From assembly GCA_965112735.1 (NCBI GenBank), contig OZ218950.1:4154001-4218000 (forward strand): a stretch of 64,000 bases of DNA, given 5' to 3'. Of the stretch, positions 11,303-25,671 are shown piece after piece. The DNA comes from Phaeosaccion multiseriatum. Its lineage: Eukaryota; Ochrophyta, other classes. Position 1 is the stretch's first letter. Each line of letters opens with the position of its first letter. The translations under genes were made by a program, and so were the position numbers. A model generated the notes under the pieces. That model saw nothing but the letters and a program-made list of their open reading frames with translations. It did no database searches and was not told the DNA's origin.

Positions 11303-14300
11303 ATGTCACCTACCGGAGGCGGGCGTGAAGAGCGAGGAGATGCAGCAGGGCGCGCGGCAGCACGAGTAGCAGCTGCAATTGGCGCGGTGGTCACAGAGAA
11401 TGCGGAAGGGATTCTTGCCCCTCCCGTCTCTCCACCTCCGCCGCTTCGTCGCGACAGCGCTGTGACGATCAATCCTCCCTCTACTAATGTGGAGGAAGAG
11501 AGGCAAGAGGGGCGGGGGAGCGGGGGAGACTACATACAGGACGTGCGGGACTCCATTCTTTCTGTGAAGGAGGAGGCGAACAGGGCGCTCGAGCTCTCTA
11601 GGGCGCTCGACCACAGCGGGAATTACGGGGGGGGGGCTCTTGGCAAAGGCGGCAGGGATGATCGAGGTTGGTTTCACGGACGGGGTGGGGTGGGGTGTGG
11701 GAAAGGGGGAGCGGAAGCTGTTTGTGCACCTTCTTGGGCCCCCGTCTGTCTGTGTCTAGGCGGACTTCCGTCTCCTTCTCTCGTTGGAGGCAGCCATGGC
11801 CTGACTTGGGTATTCGGATACGCGCCGAAAACGAATTCTCCCAAGTTGGAGGAGGAAGGAAGGGACTTTCGGGTTGATTTCTCAGTCTCACCCCGGCACT
11901 CCCGTTCTCCCCGTACCCTTCCCACCACCCAATCCACCATTCCCCCGCCCCCCCCACCCCCCCCCATTTCCTTTATTCGTCTTGTCTGTCTGTGAAGACG
12001 ATGCTGGACAAGAGGACCCTACCCCAGGAGCGGCATCATCATCACCATCGATATCGCCGCTACCTCCACCCAGCAAGCTGCAGCAACAGCAGCAATCGCT
12101 CTCCTCCACCATCTCCTCCTCCTCCTCCGCCCCCTCCCTCGATGACCCCGAGCCCCCCCTCCCGCTTCCCAGCAACAGCAGCAGCAGCAGCAGCAGCAAC
12201 GTGCCCGTGCCCAACCGCGACACAGAGGCCGGTCTGCTGGACCAAATCACCGGCATGTACGCCCAACTCAAGAACGTGCGCGAGGCAAGGGAGAAGCTTG
12301 CTTTTCTGCACACCTACGGCAACCCCGGCGTGTCCAACACAAGGCGGCAACGCCTGCTTCTCGTCAGCAGGCGCCTACCCTACAGCCTCATACCGGGCAG
12401 TGACGGCAATTGGAAGGCCAAGTTGCGGCCTCCCGATCAGAGTTTGCACAACCTCAAGGCCGTGCATGCCTCGACTGATGTGGATGTGTTGTGGGTGGGG
12501 TGGCCCGGGTGCCCAAAGCAGGGGAGAATGTCGGGTCTCAAGGGCTTCATGGCGCAGCACCGCATGTACCCCATCTTCCTTGATAGCGACAAAGAAGAGC
12601 AGTTCTATAGCGGGTAAGGAGAGGAGAGGAGAGGAGAGGAGAGGAGAGGAGAGGAGAGACCTCCACTCCCAGCTACACTCTCTGCTGGTCATCATCGGAC
12701 GGACTGACTGACGGGCTGACTGACCAACTCGTCCTGCTTTCCTTCCTTCCTGCCCTCCCCTCCCACCCACCCACCCACCCTCCCTCCCTCTCGACTCCCT
12801 GACACCAGGTACTGCAAGACCATGCTCTGGCCCATGTTCCACAGCACCATGCCTACCACAGAGGACGCCATTGCCGAGAAGAGCGAAGGGCTTGAGCTGG
12901 AGGATGTCAGGGATCGCTCCAAGCTTTGGGCGGCTTACAAGTCCGTCAATCAGTCCTTTGCGGACGGGATTCAGGAGGTAAGAGAGGGCGGGGGGGGGTC
13001 AAGGGGAGGTGGGGAGGAGGTGGAGGAGGTAGAGGGGGGCTCATCCCAATACCCGGGAGTGTGTGTGTGTGTATTTTTGTGTGTATGTGACTCTATTTTT
13101 TTTTTCGGTGTCGGAGAGAATCGTTGCTCTGTCTGATGCAACTTCCCCACCCCCCTATTCACCCCGAACCTCTACTGCACACTGCACAATCCCAATCGGA
13201 TTGGCAAACGAACTCTTATACAAGCCATCTCCTTTCCTCCCTCCCTCCCACTCGCCTTCCCTCCTTCTCTTCCTCCCTCTCTTCCTCCCTCCCTCCCACT
13301 CCCCTTCCCTCCGTTCCTCCCTTCCTCCCTCCCAACCACCCCCCCTTCCTCCCTTCCTACCTGAAACCACCAACCCCCCCCCCCCCCCCAAATCAGATCT
13401 ACCAAAGCGGCGACATGATCTGGGTACACGACTACCACCTCATGATGCTGCCCCAAATCCTGCGCTCCACCCTACCCGACGCCAAGATTAGCTTTTTCCT
13501 CCACCTCCCCTTCCCCTCCAGCGAGATTTACCGCACCCTGACCCACAGAGAGGAGCTGCTGGAGTCGCTTGTCACATGCGATCTCATCGGCTTTCAGACG
13601 TATGACTACGCGAGGCACTTCCTCAGCACTGTTGAGTCGCTGCTCGATGCGGATTGTACGCCACAGGTATGGTGGGGGTAGGTGGGTGGGTAGGGGCATC
13701 CCCCCTCCCTCACCTCCCCCGTCCACTGCCATCCTCTGTGACTTTTCATCCCATTTCACTCACCCCCACCCCCCCCCCCCATTCGGTCCTCCCGCCTCTC
13801 ACGTCCCCTGTGCACTGCCATCACCCCCCCCCCATCCACTGCCATCCCCTCTTCCCCCAGGGGGTGGAGTACAATGGGCACTTTGCCAATGTGGGCATCT
13901 TCCCGGTGGGCATCGACCCCAAGGTCTTTATCGAGAGCGCCAAGAGCCTATCCGTGCAGGTGCGTGCGTGCGATGGGGAGAGGAGAGGGTGAGGAAGAGA
14001 GGGGGAGGGGATGTTATTATTGTTTGTTCTCTACAAGACTTGGGAGGGGATGTGTTATTATTGTTTGTTCTCTACAAGACTTGGAGGTCACTCTCTTCGA
14101 CTCGGAAGAAAACAAATAGAGCAGGGGTAGGCAGGCACCATCATAAGCTTACGATAACTCACACATCGCACACCCACACACGCACACCCATATATACACA
14201 CATACATACGCACACATACACACACATACGCACACACACACACACGCACACGCACATACGCACATCCACACACGCACACACACGCACACGCGCAGCTGCT

Positions 14301-17089
14301 GATGAGTCAGTGGGCCAAGAACTTCCAAGGCAAGACGGTGCTGCTCGGGGTCGATAACCTCGACGCCACTAAGGGCCTCGTGCATAAGTTCCTCGCCGTG
14401 GAGGAGATGTTCGACACCAACATGAACAAGGTGAGTGCGGTGGAGGAATGTGGGATATGAAGGTCGATATTGAGGTATTCAGAGGTCAAGGAGTAGGTAT
14501 AGAGGTATGTAGAGGTATAGAGGTCTATGTAGAGGTATAGAGGTATGTAGAGGTATAGAGGTCTATGTAGAGGTATAAAGGTCGATGGGTATGGAGGTAT
14601 AGAGGTCTATGTAGAGGTATAGATGTCGTGGGTATATAGGTATAGAGGTCTATGTAGAGGTATAGAGGTCGATGGGTATGGAGGTATAGAGGTCTATGCA
14701 GAGGTATAGATGTCGTGGGTATAGAGGTATAGAGGTCTATGTAGAGGTATAGATGTCGTGGGTATATAGGTATAGAGGTCGATGGGTATAGAGGTCGATG
14801 GGTATGGAGGTATAGAGGTACGGAGGTCGATGGGCATACGGGGTTTAGATGTCGATGTTGAGGTATAGATACCGATATTGAGGTCGATATTAAGCCTCTC
14901 CGGCGTTGTGAATATAAACAGGACCTCAACTTGAAGGATAACCTCGTCTTCGTGCAAGTTTGTTTCGGGGGGCGCACCAGTGAGAGGTGAGTAAGCCGCG
15001 GCTCAGAGGGAGGAGGGGGAGAGGGCGAGTGGGAGTGGAAGGAGGATGTGGAGGGGAAAAGGAGCAGGAGAAATCTGCCGTTCAAGCACACAGGCTGGAG
15101 AGTGTTTCCGTGTTTCCTCTCCTCTGTTTCCTCTTGTTAATTCTTAAGGTTGGTTCCCTCCTGTAAGTCAAACCCCCCCCCCCCCCTTTGCTTTTGCTCT
15201 GAATTTTCGCCCATGATGACCACAGAGAGGCGCTTGTGTCGCAGCTGCACGGGATGGTGGGGCGCATCAACTCCAAACTTGCCTCTATCGACGAGGCGGG
15301 CCCCGTGCAGTACTTTGCAGACATCGCGGCAGAGGCAGTGGTGGCCCTCTATTGCCTCGCTGACGTACTCATCATCACGCCCATCAGAGACGGTGGGTAG
15401 GGGAGGGGGGTGGGGGTGTGGGGGGTGCCAGGGTAGAGGATGGGTACGTGGGTGGCGTCGCTGGGTGGCCTTGCCTGCCTCTCTTCTCTCCTTTGAGTAT
15501 TGTATCCCTCCCCTATGTTGTTCGTGCGCCATGTGTGCGTGCTTACACTCGTGCTTCTGTCGTCCTGCTTATGCTTTGTGGCTTGTACCCTTCCCCTTGT
15601 GCCCTGTGCTTGTCTTTCAGGCATGAACACGGTCCCGTTCGAGTACGTAATCTGCAGAGAGGCGCACTCCAAGCCCGCCGCCGTGGTGCTGTCGGAGTTC
15701 GCAGGCTGTGCACGCTCCCTGGGAGGTGCCCTCCTCGTCAACCCCTGGAACACCACAGAAATGGTACGCATGTGCATGTATGGGTGTACCTTTGCACCTT
15801 ACCTTGGGAGACCCAAACTCTGTGCCCTGAGTACCTTGTCCATGTTCCCGTATACTCTACACCTCTTTTCCCTTTATACCCGTACTGTCGTGTCCTACAA
15901 ACCCCATCCCCCCCCCCTTCCCCCATTCCTTGTTCCTGCCCCATTATACCCCATATATCCCATACATCTTACCCTATGCCCCGTACTATGTACTCCATAG
16001 CCTATACCCCATACCCTGTGCCCTATACCTTGTGTTCCTACGCCATTATACCCCATATACCCCATACATCATACCCTATACCCCGTACTATGTAAACCAT
16101 AGCCTATACCCCACACCCTATTCCCTATACCTTGTTCCTGCCCCATTATAACCCATATACCCCATACATAATACCCTATACCCCGTACTATGTACTCCAT
16201 AGACTATACCCCATACCCTGTACCCTATACCTTGTGTTCCTGCCCCACTATACCCCATTTCCTATACCCCATACTATGTAACCCCTACCCTATACCCCAT
16301 ACCCTGTGTGCCCTACACCCCATACCCTTCCAGGTGCAGCAAATCGTGCATGCAGCAAGCACCATGGACCCCCTGGAGAAGGAGAGGCGCCACAAGAACA
16401 TGAGCCGTTACGTCACCGACTTCACCTCCGACCATTGGAGCAGGACCTTCGTCGATCAGCTCAAGGACGGTGGGTGCTTCCGTCCCCCCCTCCTCCTCCC
16501 CCTCTCCCTCCTTCCCCCTCCCCCCCTCTCCCTGCCTTTGCCCACACGTGTGCCCTGTACATACCTGGTTACCCACCCGCTCCAGCTCCTCCCCCTCCCT
16601 CACTCGCCCCCCTCCTCCTCCTCCTCCTCCTCCTCCTCCTCCTCCTCCTCCCCTCAGCCAACGGTAGCACGCAGCGCACCTCCGCTCGCAAGCTCCACGC
16701 CGAACACGTGCTCCAGACCTTTGCCTACTCCAAATGGCGACTCGTCATCCTCAACCTCGAGGGCGTGTTGGTTCGCCACTGCGCTATCCCTGAGCTTGTG
16801 TCCGTCCCCAGAGAGCTTATTCAGAGCCTCACCATCCTGGCGCAAGACCCCACTAACATGGTTGTGGTCAAGAGCCCCAGGGATATGGTTACCATGGAGC
16901 GCTGCCTAGGTGTGTCTGTACGCTAGGGGTGTGTTTGCTGCTGTTGATGCGTGGTGATGGCGTGCTGCTTCTGTATCACCAACCGCTGCTGCTGCTGCTG
17001 GTGGTGGTGGTGGTGGTGGTGGAACTGCGCCTTTCTTCTTGCTCTTGCATGTTGATGACCCGAGCTCCTCTCCTGACCACCCTCTGACC

Positions 17090-17157
<68 letters not shown>

Positions 17158-17888
17158 GCTCGGCTCAGGTGATACAAATTGTGTGCTCGCGGCCGAGCAC
17201 GGCATGTTTATCAAGTGGGGCAAGCACAGTCGTTGGGAGGCCATGGCACCCAACCTCACCCACATGGAGTGGAGGGACGACGTTCAACCGCTGCTGCAGG
17301 TGAGAGAGGGAGGGGAGGAGGGAGGAAGTACGCACGTATACGTACGTACGTCCCCCTTCCCGTCTTTTCTGTAACTGCCAACAACGAACCACGTGAACTG
17401 ACTGCAAACTGTGCAACTCAATTACTGTGTTACCAACTGCAGTACTACACGGAGCGCACCCCTGGCAGCGTGATCGAGGAGAGGGACGGGTCCCTGGCGT
17501 GGCATTATCGAGACTGCGACCTGGGCCACGGGGCATGGCAAGCCAAACAGCTCCATGTGTCACTGCAGCAGGTGTGTGCGCGTCTGTGTCTGTGTGTATA
17601 CATGTGTGTATGCAAGTATGTATGGATATGCGCTTGTATGTATGTGTGCGTGTGTGTGAGCGACCTCCCTTCTCCTGTCGGCTCCTCGGCGCGTGTTGGT
17701 GGTCCGGTAGGCAGCTCGGCCAAGCCCGTTTCCTCTCTATCATGATAGATCTTAATCTTGAGCAACCCCTTCGCTTGCCGCTGCCTCTCTCTCTCTCCTC
17801 TCTCCCTCCCTCCCTCTCTCTCTCTCTCTCCCTCTCTCTCTCTCCCTCTCCCTCTCTCTCCCTTTCTCTCGCTCTCTCTCTCCTCTCT

Positions 17889-17931
<43 letters not shown>

Positions 17932-17979
17932 TCTCTCTCTCCCTCTCTCTCCCTTTCTCTCGCTCTCTCTCTCCTCTCT

Positions 17980-18018
<39 letters not shown>

Positions 18019-18073
18019 TCTCTCTCTCCCTCTCTCTCCCTTTCTCTCGCTCTCTCTCTCCTCTCTCCCTCCC

Positions 18074-18107
<34 letters not shown>

Positions 18108-21100
18108 CCTCTCTCTCTCTCTCCCCCCCTCTCTCTCTGTCTCACCCCTTCCCTCCCAGGTGGCGCGCCAATCTCGCATCGTGGTGTTTGCCGGCGATCG
18201 CATCCTCGAGGTGATGCCCCAAGGAGCCGTCAAGGCGCTCAAGAACTTCGTGCAGGTCCGTAATGAGTGTGTGTGTGTGTGTGTGTGAGTGTGTGTGTGT
18301 GAGTGTGAGTGTGAGTGTGAGTGTGTGTGTGAGTGAGTGTGTGTGTGTGTGTGTGAGTGAGTGAGTGAGTGAGTGTGTGTGTGAGTGAGTGTTTGTGTGT
18401 TTGTGTGTGAGTGAGTGTGAGTGTATGCGCTGTGTGGTGTCGTTCTGGTGCTGCGTTTTCCCTGTAATGGCGTGTGTTTCGTCTTGTATGTATACCCTTT
18501 GAACCCCCTCTTCCCCCCTTTCCGTCGCCCTCGCGCTCGTCCTCTCCTCTTCCCTCCTCTCCTTTCCCCTCCTCTCCCCTCCCCTCTCTCTCCCCTCCCC
18601 CTTCCCCCTCCCCTCCCCTCCTCACCCCAGACTGTGATGGGGCGTATGCAGTATCTGTTAGATCTCCTCACCAGGACTGTTGCTCAGTCAGCCCCAGAGT
18701 TCAGTTTCTCCGTAGCAGGGGTGGATATGGGGGACTTCGACTTCGAAAGTGGGGGAGACGAGCACGAGAGGGTAGGAGCAGGAGGGGCAGAGACAGACAA
18801 CAACGAGAGGAGCGAGGGGGGCCTATCGAATGGGGGCTGGGACGGTGGAGGCAACAGCGTGGACGGACAAAGTGGGGGAGGAGGTGGAAAGGGGGATGGT
18901 GAGGCGTGCGTGGGCATGGGCTCAGAGAACGGCAGTGCAGCTGGCAGTCAGCGTCAGAGGGCCCTGAGGAGGAGCGCGAGTCGAACGGACAGTGCCAATG
19001 GGAGTGGGGGAGAGAGGTCTCGCTCGTACACAGCCGACTCGGCAACAGCAGGAGCCATGGGAACACCCGCGAGTAGTGGGAGGAGGAGTGGGCGGACGTC
19101 TGCGAGTGTGAGCTTGTCACCGCCGGCGAGGGGAAGGAGGCGGGACGTGAGGTCGACATCATCCTTTTCGCCTTCGCCTCCACCTCCTTCAACTGCGGCA
19201 GAGGCAGGGGCCGAGGCCAACGGGGCGGGGGCAGCGGGGGGCGAGGGAAGGGGCGAGGAGGGGCAAGAGGACAGAGGAGGAGGAGGAGGAGGAGGAGGAG
19301 GAGGAGGAGGAGGAGGAGGAGGAGGAGGAGCAGCAGGAGGAGGAGGAGGAGCAGGAGGAGGAGGAGCGGGAGCGGGCTCCCCCATCACAAGCGGGAAGAA
19401 GCGGGGGCGTAGCGCGATGCGAAGATGCTCGAGTGTGGACGCGAATGAGATTAGTCGCTTGCTAGGGAGGGAGTCTCAGTCAAACACAGGGTCCTCTGCG
19501 TCTCCCAAGACAGGAGGGGACCCCAACTGGCAGCAGGGGCAGAGGCAAGGGCAGGGGACACACACCTCGGCGGCGGCGGACCTTGGATGGGGAGGGATGA
19601 GTACTCCCTCCCTGTTCGGCAGCAACAGCCAGCATGGCAGTAACAGCCAGCATGGGAGCAACGGGCAGGGGCACGGGCAGGGGCCCGGGCAGGGGCAGCA
19701 GCAGGACCACAAGCAGGTCCCTGCGGGCAGTCGAGTGACGTCAGAGCTGGTGAGGAGGGGGCTGTGGCAGACTGAGCACGTGGAGGGCATCTTTCGGCTG
19801 GTGCGGCTCGTAGAGGCGGGGATAGAGCTTGAAGCGGCCTCTCACGGCATGCGCACGGCCGGAAACACGCCATCAGGGAGCATTCACGGAGGCAACAGCA
19901 TGATGGCGGGGGGCGGGGTGGGCACGAGCAACATGGGCAATATGAGCAATATGGGCAACATGAGTACGGCCAACACCGCCTCGTGGATAAGCAGCATCGG
20001 CAGTCAGGGCTCTTTGGCTAGTGTGGGAGGAGGAGGAGGAGGAGGAGGGGCTGGGCTCCAGAACGGTGGGGGGGGTGGTATTGGAGGAGGGCTGTCGAAG
20101 GGGATGCTGCTCGGGACTGGAGCGCCGGGGGTCGCTTTCCTGGACTCGACGAGGGAGCTGTGGCAGAGGCAGAGGTAAGAGGTAGAGAGAGAGAGAGAGA
20201 GAGAGAGGAATGTGGGGTCATGATTCTTTCGATCACACATGATGGAAAGAAGGAAGTTGGAAGCAAGGCAGAGGGAACAGGGGCGCGCTTGTGTATTGTG
20301 CGTCCTTCGCCTGCTTTCTTTGCTTCCGTCTCCCTCTTAGGTCGTTTTGCTGCACCCTTTTCCTCACGTCCTTTTTAACCTCGCGCCCCTCCCTCCCTCT
20401 CTCTGTCATCTCTGCGCACCAAAAAAGGGAGGTGAAGGATATGATGCTTCCGGACGCCTCCGGAGGGGTGGATTTCGTGCTGGTGATTGCAAGTGGGAGG
20501 GACCTGAACGACGAGGACATCTTCGAGGCCATGGCACCCCCCGAGTATGACTTTGAGGAATTCATCGAGCAGATGAGGGTAATGCAGCAGGGAGGAGGGG
20601 CCGGAGGAGGGGCAGGGGTAGGGGGGGGGGGAGGTGGGGGTGGCGGGGGTGGAGGAGGAATTGGAGATGACGAGGAGGAGGACGAGGAGGACGAGGAGGA
20701 GGAGGAGGAGGAGGAGGAGGGAGGACGAAGAAGGAGAAGTAGCACAGGAACTGAAACTGGAGGTGCAAGTGGAGATGCGGGCGATGGAAAGGATGGAAAG
20801 GAGGAGGGTGTGGGTGTGGGAAAACAAGGGGAGAGGGGAGAGAGAGAGAGTCCGAGAGAAGGCGTGAAGCGGCCGAGACGGGGGAGTGGTAAAGTTACTG
20901 CCAAGCAGCATGAGCACGCCCTTGAAACGTTTAATAACGGCGCCTTTCGGGAAAAATTCGTCCGCACGGAGGGGCTGATGAACACGGTGGTGACTCAGCA
21001 GCTGGAGGAGAAGAGGGCGGAGCAATGGTCCAAGAGCGTCCAAGAGGAGATGGAGGAAGAGGAGGAGAGGAGGGGAGAAGAAGAAAGGCTCCTTCATCGT

Positions 21101-21146
21101 GCAGAGGATGGGCATGAGGAAGAGAAGGAGAAGGAGAAGGGCAAGG

Positions 21147-21179
<33 letters not shown>

Positions 21180-22980
21180 TGGCGATACCAAAGCATCGGG
21201 AGAAGGAGACGCAGAAGAAGAAAAAGAAAAAGAAAGACTCCGGCGATGTGGAGAACCTTCGCAAGCACGCACTCATGGCCGGTGTGCACGGCGAGCTCGT
21301 GCTTCGAGGCAAGGGGGAGGAAGCGGACGGTTGTGAATGTGGTGACTCGAAAAAGGGAGCCATATCTCGGCGCGAGAAGCTGCACCAACTAGAGCAGCAG
21401 GCGCTTCTGGAGCAGCAGTTACAGGAGAGAGAGCGAATGCATCTAATGTATCAGGAGCAGCGCCAGCGCTACGAGAGCAGTCCAGTGCGCTCCCTCCACA
21501 CCGCCGACAACATGCGCGGCGGCGAGAAGGGGGGAGCAGCAGCAGGGATGAATGGCGGCGGCAGCGGCGGAAAGAAGGGAGCGCCGCTCAAAGGAGGAAG
21601 AGGGGTGGTGGGGGTGCCGATCCCGTCCTCCTCCTGCTCCTCCCCCCCCGTCCCTTCCTCCTCCTCCTCCCCGACCAGCAGCGGAGACAAAAGCAATGGC
21701 TTGGGCTTCGGCTTCGGCTTCGGCGGCCTCCCTCCCGCCTCCGCGAGTGGCTTGGCTGCTGCTGCTGCTGCTTCTGGCAGTGCGCCCGCTGGGACGGCTG
21801 CTTCCGCCCTGCCTGCCGTGAGTCTCAGTGCTAACAGCAATGGTGCCGGGGGTGCCGGTGGACAGAGGAGGAGCTCCACGAGTGCTGTGAGCAGACCCGG
21901 CGCAGCAGTGGCCCCGCTTCGGCACCGAATGACCAACTCAACCTCTGCCGGCTCGCTCGCCTCTGCTGCGGCTGCCGCTGCCGCTGCTGCTGACCCTACG
22001 TCCTTCCGTGTGGGCATGGGCAGAAAGGAAGGAGGAGCAGGAGGAGGAGGAGGAGGAGGAGCAGGAGGGGGTGGAGGGGGTGGTAGTGGTAGTATTGGCA
22101 TAAGTAGCGGTGGGTGGGAAGCAGGGGAGATGGAGCGGGGCAAGTTCGCCCCTCGTCGGGACTACCCGCCGTCCCGCTTGCTCTTCAAGGCCATGCACCT
22201 TAAGGTATGTATGCTTATGTATGTATGTATGTATGTATGTATGTATGTATGTATGTATGTGTGTGTATGTATGTATGTAATGTGTATGTATGTATGTATT
22301 ATGTATGTATGTGTGTATGTATGTATGCATGTATGTATGTATATGTGTATGTATTATGTATGTATGTGTGTATGTATGTATTATGTATGTATGTGTGTAT
22401 TTATGTATTATGTATGTATGTGTGTATGTATGTATTGTGTATGTATGTATTATGTATGTATGTATTTGTGTGTACCCCCTTCCCTTGTGTTTCGTCCCAT
22501 CTCGTCTCTTTTCGTTCCGTTACCCCCTTGTGCATGCTTGCTTCTATCTCTCTTTCTCTCTCCCTCTTCCTCTTGCTTCTATCTCTCTTTCTCTCTCCCT
22601 CTTCCTCTTGCTTCTCTCTCTTTCTCTCTCCCTCTTCCTCTTGCTTCTATCTCTCTTTCTCTCTCCCTCTTCCTCTTGCTTCTATCTCTCTTTCTCTCTC
22701 CCTCTTCCTCTTGCTTCTATCTCTCTTTCTCTCTCCCCCTTCCTCTTGCTTCTCTCTCTTTCTCTCTCCCTCTCCCTCTTGCTTCTCTCCCTTTCTCTCT
22801 CCCTCTCCCTCTTGCTTCTCGCTTGCTCCTCTCCGCTCGACCGACCTCTCCTGAAACGCTCTTATTTTCCCTTGTTCCGTTCCCAAAGTATTTGGGGATT
22901 TCGAGCCCTTGCTCGCTCCTCCACTCACTTTAGCCTCCCCCCCTCGCCGCCCTCCGCCCGCTTGCCGTTCGCCTCTCTCA

Positions 22981-23054
<74 letters not shown>

Positions 23055-23710
23055 ACACACACACACACACGTACACCCCTCTCAACGCAAACGCAGTTCG
23101 GAGATAACTTCGGTCGCCACGACCTGCCGGCCACTGCCGCCGCGTGCTGGGGACTGGTCTGGAGCGCTCAGATGAACACCATGAAAGGCTGGAAGCCGCC
23201 GTCGCTCGTCAGCTCCGCCGACGAGGGTAGCGCCATCGGCCGCGGAAAGGCACAGGCACAGGCCTCTGCCGGGGCGGCCACGGGAGGCTCGGCATCCTCG
23301 TCGTCTTCCTCGGCAGGTGCCGGGGGGACGAGTGGTGGTAGTGCCACAGGAGGGGAAGGAGGAGGGGGTGGCAGCGGCAGCCTGGCGAGCGGCATCAGCG
23401 GCGTAGGGAGAGGTTTGCATCATCAGCTTCAGGCTCAAGCTCAGCAGTCCTCCTCCTCTCGGTCTGCAACCTCTCGGTCGGGCGTCCCTGCGCGGCACCA
23501 TTTGGTGCCATCCCCGCCTCCCTTGCACCCTCCCAGTAAGTCAATGACTGGGGATTGTGTGTGTGCGTGTGAGGGCGCATGAGTAGGTCTGTGTGGCACT
23601 GCTGTGGCACTTCTGTGGCACTTCTGTGGCACTTGTGCTTCGATAATCTGGCCTGCCTACCCTTGCTTTGGATTTCCATCTCACGGCTGGGTCTTCTTCT
23701 TGCTGCTTGG

Positions 23711-23786
<76 letters not shown>

Positions 23787-25633
23787 CCTATTTTGTACCT
23801 TCCTTAATTCACCCACTGATTCTTGTTCCACCACTTTTCTTTGCCACACACCCCTGGTCCCCGAAATGAAATGAAATGATCCATCGAACGAACGAATCAA
23901 CAGAAAGCACACCAGGACGGACGCCACCCCATCCCGCCCACAAGTCCCTCAAGCACGGCTCTGCCAACAGCGGCAGTATCGGCAGCAGCGGCAGTGGCAT
24001 GGACGAGCAGCACTCTCGAGGAAGCGGCGGAAAGGGTTCGTCAAAGGGCACTTCCTCCTCAGAGCGCACGGCCCTCACTCGCTGGGAAGATCGCAATGCC
24101 ACAGAGAGGAGGGGCCGGAGCGGGCCTGTAGAAGTGCTCGTTGGTCTGGGGGGGGCCATACATCACCCTTCTAGTGAGGATCTGAGCCTGATTCTCAAGC
24201 AGGCTGCGGCGGCCTCGGCAGCTTCGGCAGCATCGTTAGCAGCGGCGACGGGGCAAGAAGGGGGAGAGGAGGAGGAGGAGGATGAGGACGATGAGGAGGA
24301 GGATGACGACGAGGAGGACGAGGAGGAGAGGAAGAAGAACGAGAAGGGGGCGGAGAAGGAGAAGGAGGAGGCGGAGGCGGAGGCGGAGGATGAAAATCCT
24401 CTCCAGCCCTCTTCGAGGAAGAAAGTCCTCTCGTCACCGTCGTCGGATGACGATGATCAGGATTCGCTCTCTCCCTTGTCGGCAGCACACAAGCGTCGCT
24501 ACTTCTCGCAGCAAGGAGATGGCGGCGGGGGTGAGCGGAGGATGGGACGAGGAAGAGCAGCGACAGCGAGGAGAACGATTGCCGGGTCACGAGGAGGAGT
24601 AGGAGGAGGAGGGGGGGGGGGGGGACGAGGAGCAGTAGCAGGAGGAGTAGGAGGAGGAGTCACGGCCGTTGTGGGTGCTAGTCATGGTGGAAGAGACAGA
24701 CAAGGCAGCGGGGCAAAGCAGAAGCTGAAGCCTTCGCGAGAGGCAGTATCAGCAGCATCTGCAGCATCAGCAGCGGCGGGGGTGGCGAAGAGCGGAGGTG
24801 GGGGGGGGGGGCTGAGCAGTGGCGACAGCAGAGAACGGACAGCATCAGCACCAGCCGCACCAGGAGGGGGAGGAAGGGGGGGGGGAGGAGGAGAAAGGGT
24901 GGAAAGGGCGAACACTTCAGCAAGGGGAATGAAGGGAAGCAGTGTGGATGCTGACAACGCCGCCTTTGAAGACGACGCTGCCTCTGTCGCTTCGGACACG
25001 TCCATGCCCGCTGCCCCTGTGGAGGCACTTCCCCATCTGCTTGCTCCGGAGAGACGCTTCGAGGTGCCGCTCAACTCTTTCTCCTGCACGGTAGGGGCTC
25101 GGCTTAGCCAGGCAAGCTTCTACGTCAAGAACCAAGCGCACACAGGTGAGTGAGTGAGTGAGTGAGTGAGTGAGTGTGTGAAGATGGGAAGGAATGGGGC
25201 ACCATGGGGGCGAATGGGTGTCGATGGATGGGATGCAAGTATGCGCACACATGTACATCCATCTATCTGGTGGCTGTCTCTTATCCTTGCACGTTCGTAC
25301 AATCCGGTCGAGTGAGAATCGTGTTGCTGTTGTCATCAAGTAGAGGAAGAGCGCCCTCACTCTCGTGGTGCTTACTTGTTCCTGATGCGGCCCCCTCCTC
25401 TCCCCTCCCCTCCCCTCCCCGCATCCCTCTCGCCCCTGCCGACACCACCAGAGGCGCTGCTGCGTGAACTCTCTCTACTGAGCGAGCAGGAGGACCAAGC
25501 AGAAGATCAGGAGTCCTTCGGAGGCGACAACCTCGAGCACATTCCCTACTACTCGACAGTGCACAACACGCAGACCAGGGTGAGTGAGTCATGGAGAGGC
25601 TGCTGAGAGGGGCCGTGGGGCGGGCCCGCGAGT

Positions 25634-25671
<38 letters not shown>

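Noticed and set aside
17165-18671. Arg/Glu- and His/Thr-rich minus-strand frames (RERERER, HTHTHT)
   Set aside because: Products of (CT)n and (GT)n intron repeats; they run across proven trehalose-gene exons in the wrong strand.
18421-22933. Treating the Ser/Gly-rich regions of the trehalose gene as separate genes
   Set aside because: Donors and acceptors on both sides keep phase, and the motif IV and CTVG segments that belong to the same domain lie beyond them.
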